A stretch of DNA of 64,000 nucleotides from Delphinus delphis (GCF_949987515.2 NC_082694.2:39204451-39268450), one strand, 5' to 3'; positions 1-10,889 are shown, numbered from the stretch's first letter. The notes: generated by a model not told the origin, from the sequence alone. A program made the numbers and translations.

Positions 1-192
1 CCCCTGATCACCCCCGGGTCCTCCTCTTCCTCCTTCCCGCCCTCCTCTGGGTTTGCGGCTCACACCTTCCCACCCGCTTAATTCTCGCGCTCCGGTCACC
101 CGGCGTTGCCCGTCCCGGCTGCAGGAGCCAGGAGGCGGAGCGCTGCTACAGCTGAGGGCAGGTCGGCCCGAGAGGCGAACAGCCCGGCGGGG

Positions 193-202
193 GGGGACTT
201 CC
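193..202 (+). promoter_or_regulatory. kappa-B-like site
   Basis: GGGGACTTCC fits the NF-kappa-B consensus GGGRNNYYCC. It lies in the CpG island only 6 bp before a CRE-like element. Both the match and the spacing are seen in the sequence; Rel-factor binding is inferred. Short motifs of this kind also occur by chance in GC-rich DNA. Confidence 0.4.
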
Positions 203-208
203 CGCGGC

Positions 209-216
209 TGACGTAA
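209..216 (+). promoter_or_regulatory. CRE-like site TGACGTAA
   Basis: TGACGTAA differs from the full cyclic-AMP response element TGACGTCA at one base and contains the TGACG half-site bound by CREB/ATF factors. It sits just downstream of the kappa-B-like site. Confidence 0.4.
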
Positions 217-243
217 ACTCCTCACCGCCGCTTCCCCCGGGCT

Positions 244-357
244 GGGGCGGGGGCGGAGCGTCTTGCGACCGGCGCCCGTGCTTCCGCCCTCAGCGGCCCG
301 CGCCCCGCCCCGCCCGTGCCCGTGCCCCGCCCGTGCCCCGCCCCCGCCCCCGCCCGC
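244..357. promoter_or_regulatory. GC-box array
   Basis: A GGGGCGGGGGCGG block at 244-256 is followed, at 301-357, by a run of overlapping CCCCGCCC units alternating with short GTGCCC spacers. These are SP/KLF-type sites. The second part is close to a short tandem repeat (GCCCCGCCCGT-like unit), so its copy number may vary between individuals or be collapsed in an assembly. Further GC boxes occur near 588-598 and 696-706. Confidence 0.6.
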
Positions 358-553
358 TCTCCCGGAGCCCCGGTGGGCTTGGGACCTCGTCGCGGAAGCG
401 CGAGCGCGGGACCTTCGGGAGCGCAGGGAACGCTGGGAGCCGGGAGGTGACGGCCCCGAGCGTGCGAAAGCCGCCAGCTCCTGAGAAATCCCCCTCCTCC
501 AGGGTGTTCTTGGACGCGTGGCTTAAAGTTCAGGAGCGGGTGGGAGGGTGCGG

Positions 554-561
554 TGACGTCT
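554..561 (+). promoter_or_regulatory. CRE-like site TGACGTCT
   Basis: TGACGTCT matches 7 of 8 bases of the cyclic-AMP response element. It is the second CRE-like element in the island, about 345 bp from the first. Confidence 0.35.
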
Positions 562-632
562 AGAGGGCCGGCCGCCCGCGAGCACTTGGGGGCGGGCCGG
601 GCGGCGAAGTGGGGCCCGTCCTCCCAGCCTGG

Positions 633-639
633 GGTAAGG
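633..639 (+). other. possible splice donor of a 5' exon
   Basis: The string CTGGG/GTAAGG at the downstream side of the GC-rich core resembles a mammalian 5' splice site (GTRAG). If used, exon 1 would end at 633 and the rest of the window would be intron 1. No matching acceptor can be assigned with confidence, so this is only a candidate. Confidence 0.25.
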
Positions 640-687
640 ACAGCTGGGGTTTTCGTTGGGTGGTTCCCCCTCTTCCTGATTTCGCAC

Positions 688-695
688 ATGCAAAT
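688..695 (+). promoter_or_regulatory. octamer motif ATGCAAAT
   Basis: This is a perfect octamer, the binding site of POU factors such as OCT1 (POU2F1). It is followed immediately by a GC box (CCCCGCCCCCGC). An inverted perfect copy lies at 784-791. Confidence 0.5.
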
Positions 696-783
696 CCCCG
701 CCCCCGCGCTGGCGGGCGTCCCGGAGCGCACTCGAGGGGAAGTGCGGAAGCTGCAGCGGCCTCTGCGCGCCTGTAATTAAGGT

Positions 784-791
784 ATTTGCAT
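784..791 (-). promoter_or_regulatory. octamer motif, reverse orientation (ATTTGCAT)
   Basis: This is a perfect reverse octamer at the edge of the CpG island, facing the copy at 688-695 with starts 96 bp apart. TAATTAA, a homeodomain-type core, lies just upstream at ~774-780. Confidence 0.5.
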
Positions 792-1061
792 ACGGGGACC
801 CCAGCAGTGTGATCTTATCCCTTTGCATCATCTCAATTGTTCTGTTAACGTACTTTACAAACTAAAACTTTTTAAACTCTTGAGGTCCGCAGTGTGAGTT
901 CGTTGCCTCATCACTCAGTGTGCTCGAGATTAATGACGTGGACACTGCCTTGGGGTTTGACAGAGTTACCCCCGTGGAAAGGAGGACGAAAGTTTAGTAT
1001 GCTAAAGGAATCTAAGTTAACTTTGTTTCTTTCATGTGTAAATAACCTTCTATGTGTCAGT

Positions 1062-1228
1062 TTAGTTACCTTATAATGTATTATCCTCATTTTATAGATG
1101 AGGCAGTCAGGGTTCAGAGAAGTTAAGTAACTTGTTCATACCTCAGAATGCTACTAAAAAAAAAAAAAGAACAGTTTAAACTCAGGGTTTTCTGACTCCA
1201 AAAGCTCCATGCTCTTTCCACTATCCTT
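1062..1228 (-). repeat. MIR SINE
   Basis: The core reads CATTTTATAGATGAGG and continues to GAGAAGTTAAGTAACTTG, the reverse complement of the MIR core. An internal run of 12 A and several differences indicate an old, decayed copy. Confidence 0.75.
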
Positions 1229-1979
1229 TACTGCCTAATGTAAGTATGGAGGGGCAATGGGAAATATCAGCCATACTAGTGCCAAAACTGGAGGACCCAG
1301 TTGGGGAAATAATTAAAAATAAACTCTCCTGCCACGCCCAAAACATCCTCTCCACAAAATATAGAAAAGTAGAAAAGAATGAAATAGTTTTATTATAGAA
1401 TAAGCATTAAACCATACTGTGATGCACTAAAGAGATTGCAAAGAGAAGAAATCTCACTCGTTTATATAATCAGACAGATGCAATCAATTACATACCTGTT
1501 GTCCTTCTCCCAAGGAAAAAAAATAGGAAGTTACATCTTGGAGCCAAAAGCCAAGGTTTAAACTCCCACAGAGACAGAGAGATGGGGCACCATCCTCCTT
1601 GATATTCACATTTCAAAGAGATAGCTCAAAGGCCCCCAAGAAAGATCTTAAGGGGGTACAAAACTGGCAAGAAACTTGTTTAGCTTTTTAAAAGGTGTAC
1701 ATACATCTCAGAGAAATCATTTATAGCTTCTGTTTTTCTAAAAGAATTGCTAAATGAAAAGTAAGGGGGTAATGTTCTTTGTTCTTTTTGGCACCAGGCA
1801 GATTTTTAAATTTAATTATTTTAGACTTGTATTCACCCTTACAACCCCAAATGTGAGAACTATATGAATGAACTAAGCATAAATGTTTAAGAATCCAACA
1901 GGAGGATGAGAGATGAATAGGAATGGAAAATAGTTTGCGTGTATTTGTTTATATTTCACCTCCAGAAATTGATTGGTTT
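1229..1979. other. unassigned non-coding sequence
   Basis: AT-rich sequence with every frame interrupted by stops. No repeat family, exon or regulatory cluster is recognised. Confidence 0.5.
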
Positions 1980-1991
1980 TAGGTGCTTCTT

Positions 1992-2288
1992 TTTTTTTAA
2001 GATGTTGGGGGTAGGAGTTTATTAATTAATTTATTTATTTTTGCTGTGTTGGGTCTTAGTTTCTGTGCGAGGGCTATCTCCAGTTGTGGCAAGCGGGGGC
2101 CACTCTAAATCGCGGTGCGGGGGCCTCTCACTAGCGCGGCCTCTCTTGTTGAGTAGCACAGGCTCCAGACGCGCAGGCTCAGTAGTTGTGGCTCACGGGC
2201 ATGTGGGATCCTCCCAGAAGAGGGCTCAAACCCTTGTCCCCTGCATTACGAGGCAGATTCTCAACCACTGCGCCACCAGGGAAGCCCA
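1992..2288 (-). mobile_element. CHR-type SINE, long form
   Basis: A tRNA-derived SINE in reverse orientation. Its poly-A appears as T-rich sequence at ~1,992-2,040, and the tRNA-like head ends GCCACCAGGGAAGCCC at 2,288. The TSD TAGGTGCTTCTT is present at 1,980-1,991 and 2,289-2,300, which fixes the insertion. Open frames across it are SINE translations, not genes. Confidence 0.92.
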
Positions 2289-2300
2289 TAGGTGCTTCTT

Positions 2301-2890
2301 AATAGGACACAATAATGTTTGCTTACTGAAGAGTTCTGGGCCAAACAGAATCTGTCCCAGTTTCAGGACCCCAAACTAGTCCTAAAACCACTCCGACTAT
2401 GAAATCACAAGCTGGATCTTATGAGATTTAGTAACACTACAGAATTTTGAATTTATTTTATTTTTATTTTTCAAAGACTCACTTATTTAAACCTCCTCAC
2501 TAATAGGATGGCATGTTTGTATTTATTTCCAGGGCTATTTGTCACATGAAGAAGCTATAGATTTATATTATCTCACCTTTTTAAAGGCTTTTTTGAAAAT
2601 CCTTTCACTATTTTAGAAACTTGCTGAACCCTTTTTTCAAAGATCCAGTCCACATCTGAAAAGTGAAAATGTTTCACTTGTGCAGGATAAACTTAATTAG
2701 AAAAAAAAGGAAGATTACAAGACAAGGTGATGGATGGACTAAAAACAACAACAAATGTGAGTAGTGGTTTTTATTTTTTTTCAGACTTATGTGGGGGGAA
2801 AATAGTTTATTACTGTAAAGATGATTGGCAGCTAATTGGTGGGGATTATAATGTAACACATGGTATTATTCCTCAAGGGCTTACAGTTTT
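2301..2890. other. unassigned non-coding sequence
   Basis: AT-rich, with short homopolymer runs and no open frame of note. I see no recognisable repeat or gene. Confidence 0.5.
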
Positions 2891-2894
2891 TGAT

Positions 2895-4270
2895 ACTATT
2901 TATTCAGTCCAACAAATATATATTCTGTGCCAGTTGCTCTTTAGATTGTGGCACGAACACTAATAACAAGATAATCAACTACTCCTCAATTAAAAAAAAA
3001 AGACAAAATCTCTGCCTTCATGCAGCTGTCTCGCATGAAAGACATCAAGCGTGTTAGCAAGTAAGATCACCTACAATACTATTATTAAACCATTTTGTTT
3101 CTTTATTGCTGTCAAGAAAATGAGGTAATGGGATAGAAAGTGACTGAGGGAGAGGGATACTCTGAGGAGGTGACATTTGAGTGGAGTCCTGAGGAATAAG
3201 AAAGAGACATCCACAGAAAGATTCAGGGAAAGAGCATTCCAGTGCGAGGAACACCAAGTACGAAGTCCTTGAGACAGGAAAGAGCTTACGTGAGGGGCTG
3301 AAACACCACTGGGACCAAACCAAACTGAATGAGGTTGAAGAGATAAGCAGGGGCCAGATCATGTAGGACTTTGTAGGCCATGGTAATGAGGATGGATTTT
3401 ATTCCAGGTGCACACAGGAACCTACTGGAAAGTTTTAAGCATGTGATGGATTTATGATTACATTTCCAGATGTTTACTTTGGCTGATGTGTTAAACTGCT
3501 AGGGGCACTGTATGCTAACCAGGGGCAGGAGTGAAGGCAGAGTGGCAGAGAGGCTGTTGCAGTCGTCTAAGGGAGAAGTAAAAGTCGTTTGGACTTATGT
3601 TTTAGCAGAGGAGATGGTGAAAAAGGGTCATATTCAGTAAGATTCAGGTGTCAGAGCCTGAAGGACTTGCTGATGGATTGGATGCAGATGGAAGGGGAAA
3701 AAAAGGAATCAGGGATAACTCACATTTTTGGTCCGAGCAACAAGGTAAAAAGGAAGGCTGGTGAGAGAAAGGTTTGAGAGGGAAAACCAGGAGTTGTTTT
3801 AGACTTGTTAAGTTACAGGTGCCTATTAGATATCTGAGTAGGTAGTTGAATATATAGAACTAAGCTAAGGGGAGAGGTCAAAGGTAGAAATAAAGATGTG
3901 TGAGTCAGCAGCATTTCATTTAAAAAAAAGGAGCACAGAGGAAAAAAATTAAAAAGAACCCAAGAAGCCTGGTAGAAAAGAAGGAGCTGCCAGTGAAAGA
4001 AGAGGAAAACCAAGAGACTGTTTCAAAAAGAATGGAAGTGGTCAGCTGTGTTAAATGATGCTGAGAGACTGCAAAAGATGAGAATAAAGAAATGACCTTG
4101 GATTCGGCAAGATGAAGGTCATCAGTAACCTTGATGAGAGCCATGTCAGTGGAATGGTGGGAATGAAAGCTGAATTGGAGGAGGTTGAGAAGAGAATGAT
4201 GGAAAGGATGAGTATACACAACTCTTTGAAGACTGTTAAAGGAAACAAATGGGGCAATAGCTGGAGGGGG
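2895..4270 (-). mobile_element. L2 LINE, 3' part
   Basis: Read as reverse complement, this follows the L2 3' region in order. It starts with the terminal segment (TTATTCAGTCCAACAAATAT on +) and passes the block GAGGAGGTGACATTTGAG. It then runs through GGGGCCAGATCATGTAGGAC and on to the upstream part near GGAGGGGGATGTGGGG. About 1.4 kb survives, diverged and full of small indels. No reverse transcriptase frame survives. Confidence 0.8.
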
Positions 4271-5214
4271 ATGTGGGGTTGTCTTAGGCTAAGGGCTGTG
4301 CTACAACCTCCATCTCACCAGGTTAACACAAAGGTTATTTATCACTTGCGTCACAGTCCAATGTGAGTTGAGTGGCTTTCTTCCAGAAGTTATCCAGGAA
4401 CCTAGATGCCTTCTATCTTGTAGCACCAACATGTGGATTTTAAAGTCATCTTGGAAAAGGAAAGAGGGTAGAGAATCACGAATGGGAGATTTTTATGTGC
4501 CAGACCTGAAAGTGGAATACATTCCTCTGGTAACAGTCTGTTTTCCATATGGTCTCCACAAGGGGGCTGAGAAATATAATTTGAGAAATGGAATTTAAAT
4601 ATGTGCCGTGGAAGTAGAGAAGAAATTGGATATGAGTAATCACCAGCAGTCTCTGGTACTGCAGTTTTGTTTTGTTTATAGAGGGTCAGATTAAGGCATG
4701 TTTGTAAAAGATAAGACTGACTCACTAGTGAAGGAGAAATTGGTGATGATTGAGAGGAAGGGAGTAATGAGTAAGGGAGAAAGAATGAAATCTAAAGCAC
4801 AGGTTATAGGATTGGCCATAGATTGGAATGGGGACACTTCCTCTGTGGTAACAAGAAGGAAAGTAGAACCTAGTAGACCTGATGGTATAGAGATGAAGTA
4901 GTCAGTCAAACTGCATTTTTTTTTTTTTAGTGAAGTATGAGGTATGAGGTTATGTTCAGCTGAGAGTGGAGGGCAACAAGCAAGAGGAGAAGCTGAAAAT
5001 GCAGTCTGTGAGAGTGGAACATTAGATGTGTCTGGCTGTACTGAATAATCATTTGAAATTTGTGGTCATAAATATAATGTCAGACCAGTACACAGTATTT
5101 CTTGTATGGTTTTTAACCCAGGGGATATCAGTGGGTTTATTTTTGAAGAAGAAGACAAAGAACTAGGAAAATTTAAGTCTAAATGGGAATATGAGGGAGG
5201 GATGTTAAGTACTT
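4271..5214. other. unassigned non-coding sequence
   Basis: Purine-rich sequence with a T tract near 4,916-4,928. Parts may continue the flanking L2, but the match is too weak to claim. No coding evidence. Confidence 0.45.
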
Positions 5215-6080
5215 CTCAGCTCACACACACTCCCTGGGTGATGTCACCTATTCCCATTATTTTACCTATAGTCCCAGGACCATATATCCAGCCTGGATCT
5301 TTGCATGGGTTTCAGACCTGTATATCCAGTTGTCTATTAGGAGACTCATAGACATCCCAGACTCAATCAACACAGCATCTCCTCTTCCAGGTTTACTCTT
5401 ATTCCCATATTCCTTGTACCACCATCTACCCAGACACAAGTTAGAAAGTTGGGAGCCATCTTTGACTCTCTCTCTAATCATCCTCTAAACCCACAATGTC
5501 TAATCATCAAGTCCTGCTGATTTTACCAGTCCAGTGTGAATCCATTGCTTCTCCATCTTAACTGCCATTGTCCTTGTTCAAATCTTCATCATATCTCACC
5601 TGAACTACTGGAATGGACTTCTAACTATTATGCCTGTCTATACTTTTGTCCCATTTGAAAGCCACTCAATCATATTCAAACCCATTGCCGCTTGAATCCT
5701 CTGGACAAATTCACATCAGACCTACCACTCTTGTGCTTTAAGGCCACCCATTAGCCTTAGATCCAAACTTGGACATGGCTGACAAGTTCCCCCATAATCT
5801 GGCCTCCGTCCATTTCTTTAGCCTCATCCTCTGCACTCCACACCTTGCACTTCACACCTCACTGAACTGCTTCATAGCTTCTCATATTCCATGAGCCATG
5901 CCGTTTCTTGTCTTTCTGCCCTGTTCATGCTTTCCTTTCTGCCTAGAATGCTCCTTCCCACAGACATGCCATGTTTGTGGTTTGAAAGACTCAATATTGT
6001 TTAAATATCAGTTCTCTCCAAATTATAGATTTAATGGATTCCAATCAAAAACCCAGCATATGTGGTGTTATGAGTTCTGA
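5215..6080 (+). mobile_element. L2 LINE, 3' part
   Basis: Plus-strand L2. It contains TTTACCAGTCCAGTGTGAATCC-like and CTGAACTACTGGAATGG-like segments, then CCATAATCTGGCCTCCGTCC and TCTGCCTAGAATGCTCCTTC, in consensus order. It stops before the usual terminal segment. Confidence 0.82.
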
Positions 6081-6169
6081 TTTCTGCAATTAAAATCCTT
6101 CTGTGGAAGGTGTGATCATTTAAAAATACAAATGTATCTTGTCATTCTGTAGCCTTTCCTATTACCCAA

Positions 6170-6300
6170 CATTTAGTGAACACAGTAAACAGCCAAGCAT
6201 TCTATTTATTAGAGGCTAGTGATAAGGGCAGGTGATACAAAGATGAATCACATAATCTCTCAAGGAGTTTCTAGCCTAAAAGAATTGTATTATTAGACAG
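6170..6300 (-). mobile_element. L2 LINE 3' end fragment
   Basis: Short reverse-strand match to the L2 terminus, including GGTGATACAAAGATGAAT and CTCAAGGAGTTTCTAGCC. Confidence 0.6.
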
Positions 6301-6970
6301 TTTGAAGCATGTAATCCCAGGCAATCAGATTGAGGCACGGTGCCATCGCTTCAGGAGTTAATAGGCTCCATATCTGGCTTCTCTTTTTGGTCTAACAAAG
6401 TCTTTTTCTGGTATATGTGGTGATCCTTAGTCTCTTAAAATCATTAATTTGCTTGACAAGATTCTTGGATCTGGAGAGACTGAGTATAGGGCCATATAAG
6501 ATAAATGCATTCATTTGATATATTTAGGGGTATAAGGTCAGGTAGGAATTTTTATTTAGAAAAAAATGTAAGGCAGATTCCTAATTTGTCATAAAATGGA
6601 TCCCTTCTTCGCCTAGAGTTTTGGAAAGCTGTGATTTTAGGCAGCATGGACCAATAGGATTTTCTTGCTCCTTTGAGCACAAGTTTTGTAGCTTTTGTTA
6701 TTTTGTCAGAACATTCTTTGGCCTGTGTGTAGTAGAGAAGTTCCCAAATTTTGGTGAGAACAAATCTTCCTGATAAAATTGAGATCTGTACCTTTAAGAA
6801 GAAATTTGATTATTTATGCTTGGTTCTGTGTCTCTCCCCTTTTCTGTCACTCTTCATTCCATCCATTGATAAAGCTAAATATATAGAAACAAATGTTGAC
6901 AGCCACACAAATACTTAGGTTAAGTGCTTTTAAACCAATGGTACAGTATGAAAGAAACTTCTTGGCAATT
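6301..6970. other. unassigned non-coding sequence
   Basis: AT-rich, with no recognised repeat, exon or motif cluster. Confidence 0.5.
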
Positions 6971-6979
6971 TTCTGTTGT

Positions 6980-7115
6980 ACAGAATTAATTAGAACTGAC
7001 CTGTGGGGGATTTATATCCAACCACCTTTCAGAATCCCTTTTCCTCCTCTTGCCCACACTCCTAGCACAAAGTGCGGAACACAGTAGATTCTTAATAAAT
7101 GTTTGTTGAATGTTG
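6980..7115 (+). mobile_element. L2 LINE 3' end fragment
   Basis: The segment ends with AACACAGTAGATTCTTAATAAATGTTTGTTGAATG, the signature L2 terminus, in pieces readable at 7,077-7,112. The upstream part is weaker. Confidence 0.65.
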
Positions 7116-7255
7116 CATTCTGCATCTTCGTGAAATAACAGAACTGTCAATAGTTATTTAACAGTAAAATGTTTTAAAAACTTATTTGGAAATTAAGATG
7201 TAAGAGATTAATGCACCAAAAGCAAATCTCATCTCTTAATTGCTTAAAATTGATT

Positions 7256-7543
7256 TTTTTAAATATTTATTTATTTATTTATGGCTGTGTTGGCTCTTCG
7301 TTTCTGTGCGAGGCTTTCTCCAGTTGCGGCAAGTGGGGGCCACTCCTCATCGCGGTGCGCAGGCCTCTCACTATCGCAGCCTCTCTTGTTGCGGAGCACA
7401 GGCCCCAGACGCGCAGGCTCAGTAATTATGGCTCACAGGGCTAGTTGCTCCACGGTATGTGGGATCTTCGCAGACCAGGGCTCGAACCCGTGTCCCCTGC
7501 ATCGGCAGGCAGATTCTCAACCACTGCGCCACCAGGGAAGCCC
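7256..7543 (-). mobile_element. CHR-type SINE, long form
   Basis: Reverse-strand SINE with T-rich tail complement at 7,253-7,285 and head complement ending GGGAAGCCC at 7,543. The TSD AAAATTGATT lies at 7,246-7,255 and 7,544-7,553. It is closely related to the copy at 1,992-2,288, with the same body order. Confidence 0.93.
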
Positions 7544-7553
7544 AAAATTGATT

Positions 7554-8219
7554 ATTTTCAATCTTCTTTAATTGAAACTCTTCTGAAGGCTGGAATTTTT
7601 AAATTATACCCTTTGTTCAGACCAGCCTCTGAACAAATTAAGGCAATTAAATAGCATTAAATTTTTGATGAAAAGTTGGCATTTTCTATATATTAAGATT
7701 AGATACTAGCTACTGAAGTTTCTGTGGGTAAAACTTAACTAAAGCTTCCAACATTAATAATACAAAACTGTTATGAATTTGCAATAAAATTTTCTTGGAC
7801 ATTTTTTTCATTGAGGTGAAAAAGTCCATGTAGCCATGCCTCAAAGCCAGTTTACTCACCTAGTACTTCCTTAATAGTCCATTGGTAGTTAGCTGTGAAG
7901 CAGTTTAACATTTAAGTTTCATTTTTTTTTTACTGGTTTTCTGATTTATAAATACTGATTTCTTGGAAAATTTGAAAATTTTCAAAAAGTAAAAAATTCA
8001 GTATCTTGTTTTCCCACTATACAGAGGTAACTACAGTTAAATGTTTGGTGCATTTTCTTCCAGTCTTTTTTTTCAATGTATAAATATTAAAATTATTTCA
8101 TAGTTGAGCTCATGCTGCATATATGGTACTGTATCTTGCTTTTTCCATTTTAACGTCGTGAGCATTTTCCCCATGGCATTAAAACTGTCTTTGAAAAATT
8201 GGAAAAAGAAACAGCATAT
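7554..8219. other. unassigned non-coding sequence, old-repeat-like
   Basis: AT-rich. The part at ~7,930-8,200 (TTTTCCCACTATACAGAGGT, then GAGCATTTTCCCCATGGCAT) resembles a widespread old mammalian repeat, but I cannot name the family. There is no coding evidence. Confidence 0.4.
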
Positions 8220-8770
8220 TTTTTGTTGGAATTGACAAAGTAATTTTTAAATATATCTAGGAATACCAAAGTCCTAGAATAGCCAAGCCAATATTGAAAA
8301 ATAAAGATGGAAAATGTACCTTACCAGATAGACAAATTTATTATAAAACTACAGAAATTAAGATAGAGTGATATTGGCATAATTTTAGACAAATAGAACA
8401 ATGGGCTGGATTAGAAAATCCAGAAATAGACCCATACATATACAGTCACTTGTTACAACAGTCTCCACTACAGTTCTGTGGGGGGAAAGGAGGTCTTTTC
8501 ATTAACTGGTGCTGGGACAAATTTGTCATCTATATGGAAAATAATGAAACCTGACCCCAAACTTATACCATACCTAAAATATTATTTTAAATGGATCATA
8601 GACCTCCATGTGAAAAGTAAAATAATTAACCTTCTAGAAGAAAACATAGAATACCTTCATAACCTTGGAATAAGCAAAGACTTGTTGAACATTACACAAA
8701 AAGTGCTAACTAGCAAAGAAAAGATAGATAACTTGGACTTAATTAAAATTAACTAAAAAATGCCACTAAG

Positions 8771-8961
8771 GGGCTTCCCTGATGGCACAGTGGTTGAGAG
8801 TCCGCCTGCCAATGCAGGGGACACGGGTTCGTGCCCCGGTCCGGGAAGATCCCACATGCCGCGGAGCAGCTGGACCCGTGAGCCATGGCCACTGAGCCTG
8901 CGCTTCACAACGGGAGAGGGCACAACAGTGAGAGGCCCGCGTACTGCCAAAAAAAAAAAAA
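8771..8961 (+). mobile_element. CHR-type SINE, ~200-bp form
   Basis: The head GGGCTTCCCTGATGGCACAG is followed by the pol III A-box-like TGGCACAGTGGTTGAG and B-box-like GGTTCGTGCCC, then a poly-A. The TSD GCCACTAAG is at 8,762-8,770 and 8,962-8,970. It sits inside an older L1. Confidence 0.93.
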
Positions 8962-9045
8962 GCCACTAAGATAATGAAAAGGCAAGCCACATACTGGGAG
9001 AAGATACTTGCAATACATACATCTGATAAAGAACTCTATGGCATC

Positions 9046-9455
9046 CATGAAGATACTCTGCTCAGATCTCCCTTCTCAAGAGGGTCTACCTCAGCTTTCA
9101 AGCCAAGGCCGTGTGTTTCATTGGAAGCACGTATCCAGTTATAAGCACAGTGGTGGTACAAAGGCTTGCTGTCTCTGGCCAGCACAGGACTTCTCTGTGG
9201 GCAATCTTTGTGTTAGAGCTCCCCATGGGGCTGGCTGAGACTTTATCATAGATGCACCCCAATCTAATTCTATTCCTGTCCACTTCCTCCTTCCTTCCCC
9301 CTTTCTTTTCACAAGTGTCAGACCTGCATCTGAACTTTCCCTATCTACTCCTTCTTTCTCTCCCTTTTGTCTTTCGTAGGTGTTACCCCAATAAATCTCT
9401 TGCATTGCTCATTACATATTGGCATCTGCTTCCCAGAGTACCCAACTGGTACACT
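9046..9455 (+). mobile_element. LTR-like insertion inside L1 (family not named)
   Basis: About 410 bp separate two parts of the same L1. The block is unlike L1 and ends with a pyrimidine-rich stretch, AATAAA (ACCCCAATAAATCTC at ~9,386-9,400) and a short GT/AC-rich end, the usual layout of an LTR 3' end. No TSD is certain. Confidence 0.4.
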
Positions 9456-10204
9456 CATATCCACTTTACAAATCAATAAAAAAAAAAGATAGCTCAATTT
9501 TTTTAAGTGGGCAAAAGACTCAAATAGGCACTTTACAAAGGAGGATAGCCAAATGACTAATAAGCATATAAAAAGATGCTTAGAATCACTAGTCAGCAGG
9601 AAAATATGTATTAAAAAAACAATAAAATAATGCTACACCTCATCAGAATGACTAAAAATAAAAGGATAATACCAAGTGTTGGTGGGGATATGGAATTCTC
9701 TTAAAATTTTTTGTGGGAATATAAATTGGTAAAACAACCTTGGAAAATTGGCAGTGTCTACTAAACCTAAACTATAAATACCCAATGATCCAGCAGCACT
9801 ATTATTGGGTATATTCCAAACAGAAATAAGTGCTTGTATCTACCAAAAGACATAAGAATATTTAAGGGAACCTTTATTTGTATTATCCAGCAATAGGAAA
9901 GCAACTCAAATGTTCATCAGCAGCAGAATGGATAAATAAACTGCACTATATTCGTAACATAGATTTCTCCCCAGTTATGAAAAAGAATGTACTATTGCCA
10001 CATAACAATGTGGGTGGGTCTTATAAGTTGAAAAGTCATATACAATAGAGTATATACTATATGAATCCATCAATATCAAGTTCAAAAACAGATAAAACTA
10101 ATTATTGTGATGGACAGCAAAATATTAGGTATCTTTAAGGATGGAAATTGACAAGAAGTGGCCCTGAGGGAGCCTTCTGAGTTGCTAGAAATTTTCCATA
10201 TCTT

Positions 10205-10800
10205 GATCTGGGTGGTGAGTGAGAAAGGCTCTCTCCTTGACCAAACTCTTGGCAGGCTCCTCTGAGCCCGCTTCTCAACTAAGCCTCAACCTTGGCCTAT
10301 AACAACTGAAGACTCTCAGCACAAATGATTTTGCCAATCCTCTCTTGCTAAGAGACTTGAATAACACCAGCAAATTTTCTAATAGCTCAAGGCCACATCC
10401 CTAAGATGACAAGTTCAGCCCCCATAGTTTCCTGCTTGAGAAAACTCAAGGTTGCCAAAAGAATTTACTGTTTATTCCAACCAACACCTAAAGTCAGGGC
10501 CTCTATCTCCCAGTCTCTGTGGGAGAGTGGGAGCCTCACTTCCATAAGTGCCAGTTAACAAACCTGCATGGCCTAATATACTGACCAGCTCCCCTTCCCA
10601 CGTTTTATAAATTTCCACTTCCCTCATGCTGCTCATTTCCTTCCCTATTCCCTCATTCTCCCTTGAAAATGCCCAGTTACCTCTGCACAAATGAAAGTTG
10701 AAGTCAGTTTACACTGGGCTGTCTTCCCTACTGAACTGAATAGAATCTGTCTTTATCACTGTAACTAGTGTCTGGCTTTGTTTACCTTTGCCATGGGTTA
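10205..10800 (+). mobile_element. possible solo LTR (family not named)
   Basis: Sequence after the L1 end has an LTR-like layout: a C-rich body, TTTTATAAATTTCCACTTCC near 10,604 as a possible TATA region, and a 3' part with GAATCTGTCTTTATCACTGT. There are no viral coding parts. Confidence 0.35.
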
Positions 10801-10889
10801 CGTATATTTACAAGTTAATTGAGCTATACTGGTGTATAAAGACTTGTTTATTTTATGTACGTTATATCTAAATTTTTTAAAATACTTGA

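Larger units (their letters stand above)
1..790. promoter_or_regulatory. CpG island, probable promoter and 5' untranslated region
   Basis: The first ~790 bases are very GC-rich and dense in CpG, and the sequence changes sharply to AT-rich, CpG-poor DNA after ~790. No TATA box is evident. The island holds many GC boxes, a kappa-B-like site, two CRE-like sites and two octamers. This is the usual make-up of a TATA-less, broadly active vertebrate promoter. The island is cut by the window start, so its true extent and the direction of transcription are unknown. A donor-like site at 633/634 would suit transcription along the + strand into the rest of the window. The gene cannot be named. Open frames inside the island are proline/arginine-rich products of GC-rich sequence and are not supported as proteins. 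Confidence 0.8.
8220..10204 (+). mobile_element. old L1 LINE, end of ORF2 to 3' region, interrupted twice
   Basis: Segments 8,220-8,761, 8,971-9,045 and 9,456-10,204 form one continuous plus-strand L1. They cover the C-terminal part of ORF2 (ILAKPILKNKDGKCTLPDRQ-like reading with frame breaks) and then the region AATGGATAAATAAACTGCAC. A CHR SINE (8,771-8,961) and an LTR-like block (9,046-9,455) have been inserted. The ORF2 remnant has stops and frameshifts and is inactive. Confidence 0.82.

Noticed and set aside
222..831. Open frames of up to 169 codons in the CpG island, both strands
   Set aside because: Proline/arginine/alanine-rich, overlapping on both strands, no domain, and explained by high GC lowering stop frequency.
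8771..8860. tRNA-gene-like A and B boxes
   Set aside because: They belong to the tRNA-derived head of a SINE; no cloverleaf with paired acceptor arms exists.
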